Source: a virus
Virus record (IMG/VR): IMGVR_UViG_3300043446_003870
Coordinates: 1 to 33,251 of that record
DNA length: 33,251 bases
Strand: one strand, 5' to 3'
The notes beneath the pieces were generated by a model. It did not search any database, was not told the origin of the DNA, and worked only from the letters and a program-made list of their open reading frames with translations. This document shows, piece by piece, positions 31,330 through 33,251 of the stretch. The position numbers were made by a program, and so were the translations under genes. Position 1 is the stretch's first letter, and each line of letters starts with the position of its first letter.

Positions 31330-32400
31330 ATGATCTTCTGTGAACCGTTCGCCGGTAGTGCGGCAATGTCTTACTACCTTCTTGGCGCAAAGCCGCCCAT
31401 TTCGTATTTAGGAAGTAAGCAAAACTTCGCCCCCACCATCGCCGCCTGCCTCGGCCTCTCCCCGCGCCAGCGCCCCGCTGGGGTCGTTCTCGGGGAGATC
31501 GGGCCGATGGCGGCGGTTCATGCCGTGTTGGGCGGGGCGGTCGGGAGCGCGGCGGAAGTGGCGCAACTGCTCTTTGTGCATGGCGGTTCTGTGATGTCGA
31601 TGGGGACAAACCCGTTCGGGGGCAACCTGGAGGGATGGGAAGGGACAGAATTCGGGACAAGTTCCAAGCGCCCGCTACTGGATCGCCTTCCTGACGCGCT
31701 CGCCCTCCCCCACCCCCGCGCCGCCGAGGTCGCCGCGATCATCCGGGGTTGGGCCGGGGAGGAGCCGCGCCCGCTCTGGGAGCGCCTGCGCCGGGAGGGC
31801 TGGCCGTCGCTGATGCCGGTGCCGGGTGGGCGGTGGCTGGGGCCGCAGGCGGTAGAGGAAGTGGCGCGGCTGTTGTGGTGTGGGGTGCGGTCGTACAAGC
31901 GCGGCCAGCCCGAGAGCGGGTTCAAGGCGGCGGACTACCCGGGCGGCGGCAACCACGACGGCGGCGCCGAGTACCAGCCCGACAGCCCCGCGCCCGCTGT
32001 CGAGACCCTCCCCGCCTTCCCGCCCCTCGCCGTCTGGCAAGGGAGCGCCGATGCCCTCGCCCTCCCCGCCGACCTGTCGGGATGGGTGGTCTACGCAGAC
32101 CCCCCCTACCTCGGCGATGGAAGCCGGAAGATCACGGGCTACCCCCACGGCACCTGTAGCCGGGAGACGGTGGTGAGGCTGGCGCGGGAGTGGAGCGAGC
32201 GGGGCGCGACGGTGGCGATCAGCGAGTGCGTTGGGCTGGCGGGCGACCTCGGGGCGGGCTGGCACGAGGTTGAGATTACGCATGGTCGTAAGGGCCAAAA
32301 ACGTAGTTTCAGTGTGCAACAATCCGAGATTCTTACAATGAACCGCCCGCCCCAACACGCGCCGCACCGGGGGCAGGTTACACTATTCGGAGGAGCCTAA
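31330..32400 (+). CDS. DNA adenine methylase (D12/Dam type)
   Basis: 356 residues. Transfers methyl from S-adenosylmethionine to adenine N6, either protecting phage DNA or changing its regulation. SAM motif EPFAGSA (residues 5-11), a motif X-like YLGSK (26-30), and catalytic DPPY (257-260). The order SAM motif then YLGSK is inverted against classic Dam; I recall it from other phage methylases. ATG 31330 has no good ribosome site, and the native first six codons are lost. Near the 3' end (about 32272-32345) the codons again become A/T-rich. Confidence 0.82.
   Translation: MIFCEPFAGSAAMSYYLLGAKPPISYLGSKQNFAPTIAACLGLSPRQRPAGVVLGEIGPMAAVHAVLGGAVGSAAEVAQLLFVHGGSVMSMGTNPFGGNLEGWEGTEFGTSSKRPLLDRLPDALALPHPRAAEVAAIIRGWAGEEPRPLWERLRREGWPSLMPVPGGRWLGPQAVEEVARLLWCGVRSYKRGQPESGFKAADYPGGGNHDGGAEYQPDSPAPAVETLPAFPPLAVWQGSADALALPADLSGWVVYADPPYLGDGSRKITGYPHGTCSRETVVRLAREWSERGATVAISECVGLAGDLGAGWHEVEITHGRKGQKRSFSVQQSEILTMNRPPQHAPHRGQVTLFGGA
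31333..31410 (+). repeat. Recoded second copy of 26 methylase codons (first copy 30593-30670)
   Basis: Codon by codon, 24 of 26 residues are identical, but 16 of 26 codons differ, 14 of them synonymously, giving 21 base changes in 78. Changes mostly introduce A or T in the third position. Low-GC codons continue to about 31422, after which the usual GC-rich codons return. Confidence 0.85.
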
Positions 32401-32404
32401 CACT

Positions 32405-32464
32405 ATGCCCACGCTGCCTAACACTACCTCCCCGGATCTGACCTCCTGCTCGGTGAACCTGTGA
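32405..32464 (+). CDS. Putative 19-residue microprotein carrying a motif copy
   Basis: ATG 32405 after GGAGGAG. The frame contains the motif copy 32434 as SPDLT and its TGA overlaps the next GTG as GTGA. It may mainly couple translation of the next gene to the methylase. Confidence 0.4.
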   Translation: MPTLPNTTSPDLTSCSVNL

Positions 32465-32832
32465 GCGGGCGCCGGAAGAAGCCGCCGGAGCGCACTGTGC
32501 GGGGCGCTGACACCGGGCGCTGGACATGGGAGGGGGACTGGCGCACAACAGCGGCGGCGGCGCGGGCAGTGTCCCCCTTTGTCGCTGTCGGCATCGACAT
32601 CATCTCTTACCGGGCGGGCGGCGTAGAAATCGCCATCCGAAAAAAGGGGGACGGCGGCGTGGTGGAGGTCTATACCTACCCCGGCCTGCCGTGGCTCCCT
32701 ACCGATCTCGCTGCATATCTACACGCCCTGCGCGGGCATGGCCTTGTGTGGTCGCTAACAGTATTCCTGTTGAACGACGGCAAGGCAACGCTCGCAGCGT
32801 CATGGATGGGTGTCCGCCTGGAGGACGCATGA
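32461..32832 (+). CDS. Hypothetical protein upstream of the nuclease
   Basis: 123 residues from GTG 32461. The basic N-terminus (SGRRKKPPERTVRG) is followed by alternating strands and helices (SPFVAVGIDIISYRAGGVEIAIR, in two pieces). No family recognised. Its stop overlaps the nuclease start as ATGA. Confidence 0.6.
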   Translation: MSGRRKKPPERTVRGADTGRWTWEGDWRTTAAAARAVSPFVAVGIDIISYRAGGVEIAIRKKGDGGVVEVYTYPGLPWLPTDLAAYLHALRGHGLVWSLTVFLLNDGKATLAASWMGVRLEDA

Positions 32833-33251
32833 GCGGGCGCGGGAAGGATCTGGAGAAGCACTGCGAGAAACTGTTAGCCGCTACGGGCGGATTCTGGCAC
32901 CGGAATGAGCCGCCCGTACAGGCCGGTTACAAACTCCGGGGCGGCATCCCGGATTATGTTGCCATCCTCGACGGGCGCCCACACTACATCGAGTGCAAGG
33001 CGGGCGCGGGCGCGTCGCTCCGGCTCGGGTCGCTGGTGGCGCCGCTGGACGGGGCCGCCGAGCCTGCCGGGATCAGCTCGGCACAGTCGGCGGTCATGGA
33101 CGGGATCGAGCGGGCCGGGGGCGCCTGCTACGTCCTGGCGCGGCTGACGCACAAGGCGGGCGAGGTGGACGCGCTCATCCCGTGGCAGGTGTGGCGCGGG
33201 TGGCTGGCCTCGGGGCTGCGCTCGGCTACCCCCGCGATGCTGGCGGGGGCG
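32829..33251 (+). CDS. PD-(D/E)XK nuclease (VRR-NUC or resolvase type), cut by the right edge
   Basis: 141 residues visible, no stop before the edge. N-terminal helix (GKDLEKHCEKLLAA), then GGIPDYVAILDG and HYIECKAG (about 38-59), the Pro-Asp...Glu-x-Lys core of VRR-NUC and Holliday-junction-type nucleases. SSAQSAVMDGIERAGG is the following helix that often carries a conserved Gln. It probably resolves branched phage DNA before packaging. The frame ends on a full codon and would continue into the frame at position 1 if the ends join. Confidence 0.8.
   Translation, partial: MSGRGKDLEKHCEKLLAATGGFWHRNEPPVQAGYKLRGGIPDYVAILDGRPHYIECKAGAGASLRLGSLVAPLDGAAEPAGISSAQSAVMDGIERAGGACYVLARLTHKAGEVDALIPWQVWRGWLASGLRSATPAMLAGA

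Larger units (their letters stand above)
427..32443. repeat. Dispersed 16-bp motif CCCCCNGGATCTGACC, 28 copies
   Basis: The 10-bp core GGATCTGACC is exact in 24 places. Plus orientation starts: 719, 2516, 3857, 4829, 7153, 11190, 13701, 15626, 17037, 19113, 20932, 22500, 23905, 26595, 29621, 32434. Minus orientation starts: 427, 4410, 16053, 18412, 22398, 26451, 28995, 29875. Four copies end in A instead of C (8894 and 28214 plus; 2564 and 7758 minus). A run of about five C usually precedes the core. Inside genes it is read as PDLT or PGSD, or from the complement as SDPGG, VRSGG or GQIRG, so the constraint is on DNA, not protein. Base composition predicts far fewer than one copy. About two thirds lie within roughly 130 bp of a gene end. 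Function unknown. Confidence 0.92.

Noticed and set aside
30690-31333. Plus-strand open frames across the HNH gene (77 and 197 residues)
   Set aside because: They are antisense to a clear HNH protein with complete zinc and HNH motifs.
1-33251. tRNA genes, insertion sequences and an integrase gene
   Set aside because: None was recognised on either strand by eye. A dedicated tRNA and integrase search would be needed to exclude small or diverged cases.

Overview
The window looks like the genome, or nearly the whole genome, of a small tailed phage (siphovirus-type gene order) that infects an unidentified bacterium with high-GC DNA. The evidence is a single compact set of phage modules: terminase, portal, scaffold, capsid, connectors, tail tube, frameshifted tail chaperone, tape measure, tail tip and fibre, amidase plus holin. 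Genes are packed with ATGA, GTGA or TAATG overlaps. No integrase or tRNA was recognised. The last reading frame at the right edge (a PD-(D/E)XK nuclease) and the partial frame at the left edge would join in frame, so the 33.25 kb may be one circular or circularly permuted molecule.

Layout on the plus strand. 1-2030: end of a nuclease-like gene and a replicative helicase-type ATPase. 2031-2480: no gene. It holds convergent arrays of a 10-bp repeat (GGTGGGGTCT) on helical phase around an AT-rich dyad, the best replication-origin candidate. 2636-4836: small accessory genes, a MazG-like protein and ThyX thymidylate synthase. 4839-10131: packaging and head assembly. 10237-17036: capsid, connectors, tail tube and tail chaperone with a -1 frameshift. 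17047-25747: tape measure, a 1076-residue tail protein with sialidase-type Asp boxes, tail hub and fibre. 25744-27179: lysis and small genes.

A leftward block follows (27176-30270): a membrane protein, a phage sigma factor and a protein with five C-x4-C-x9-C-x2-H zinc modules in one overlapping operon, then two small genes, the first with its own promoter. It is divided from a rightward HTH gene by a divergent promoter region with a duplicated operator-like sequence, probably a regulatory switch. To the right, a DNA adenine methylase gene has been invaded by a lower-GC HNH endonuclease gene. The broken native 5' end remains, and the downstream gene carries a synonymously recoded copy of the same 26 codons.

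Over all this lies a dispersed 16-bp asymmetric motif, CCCCCNGGATCTGACC: 24 exact 10-bp cores and 4 one-base variants, in both orientations, in every module, read in several frames when inside genes and often at gene junctions. It is the strongest signal in the window that ordinary annotation does not explain.
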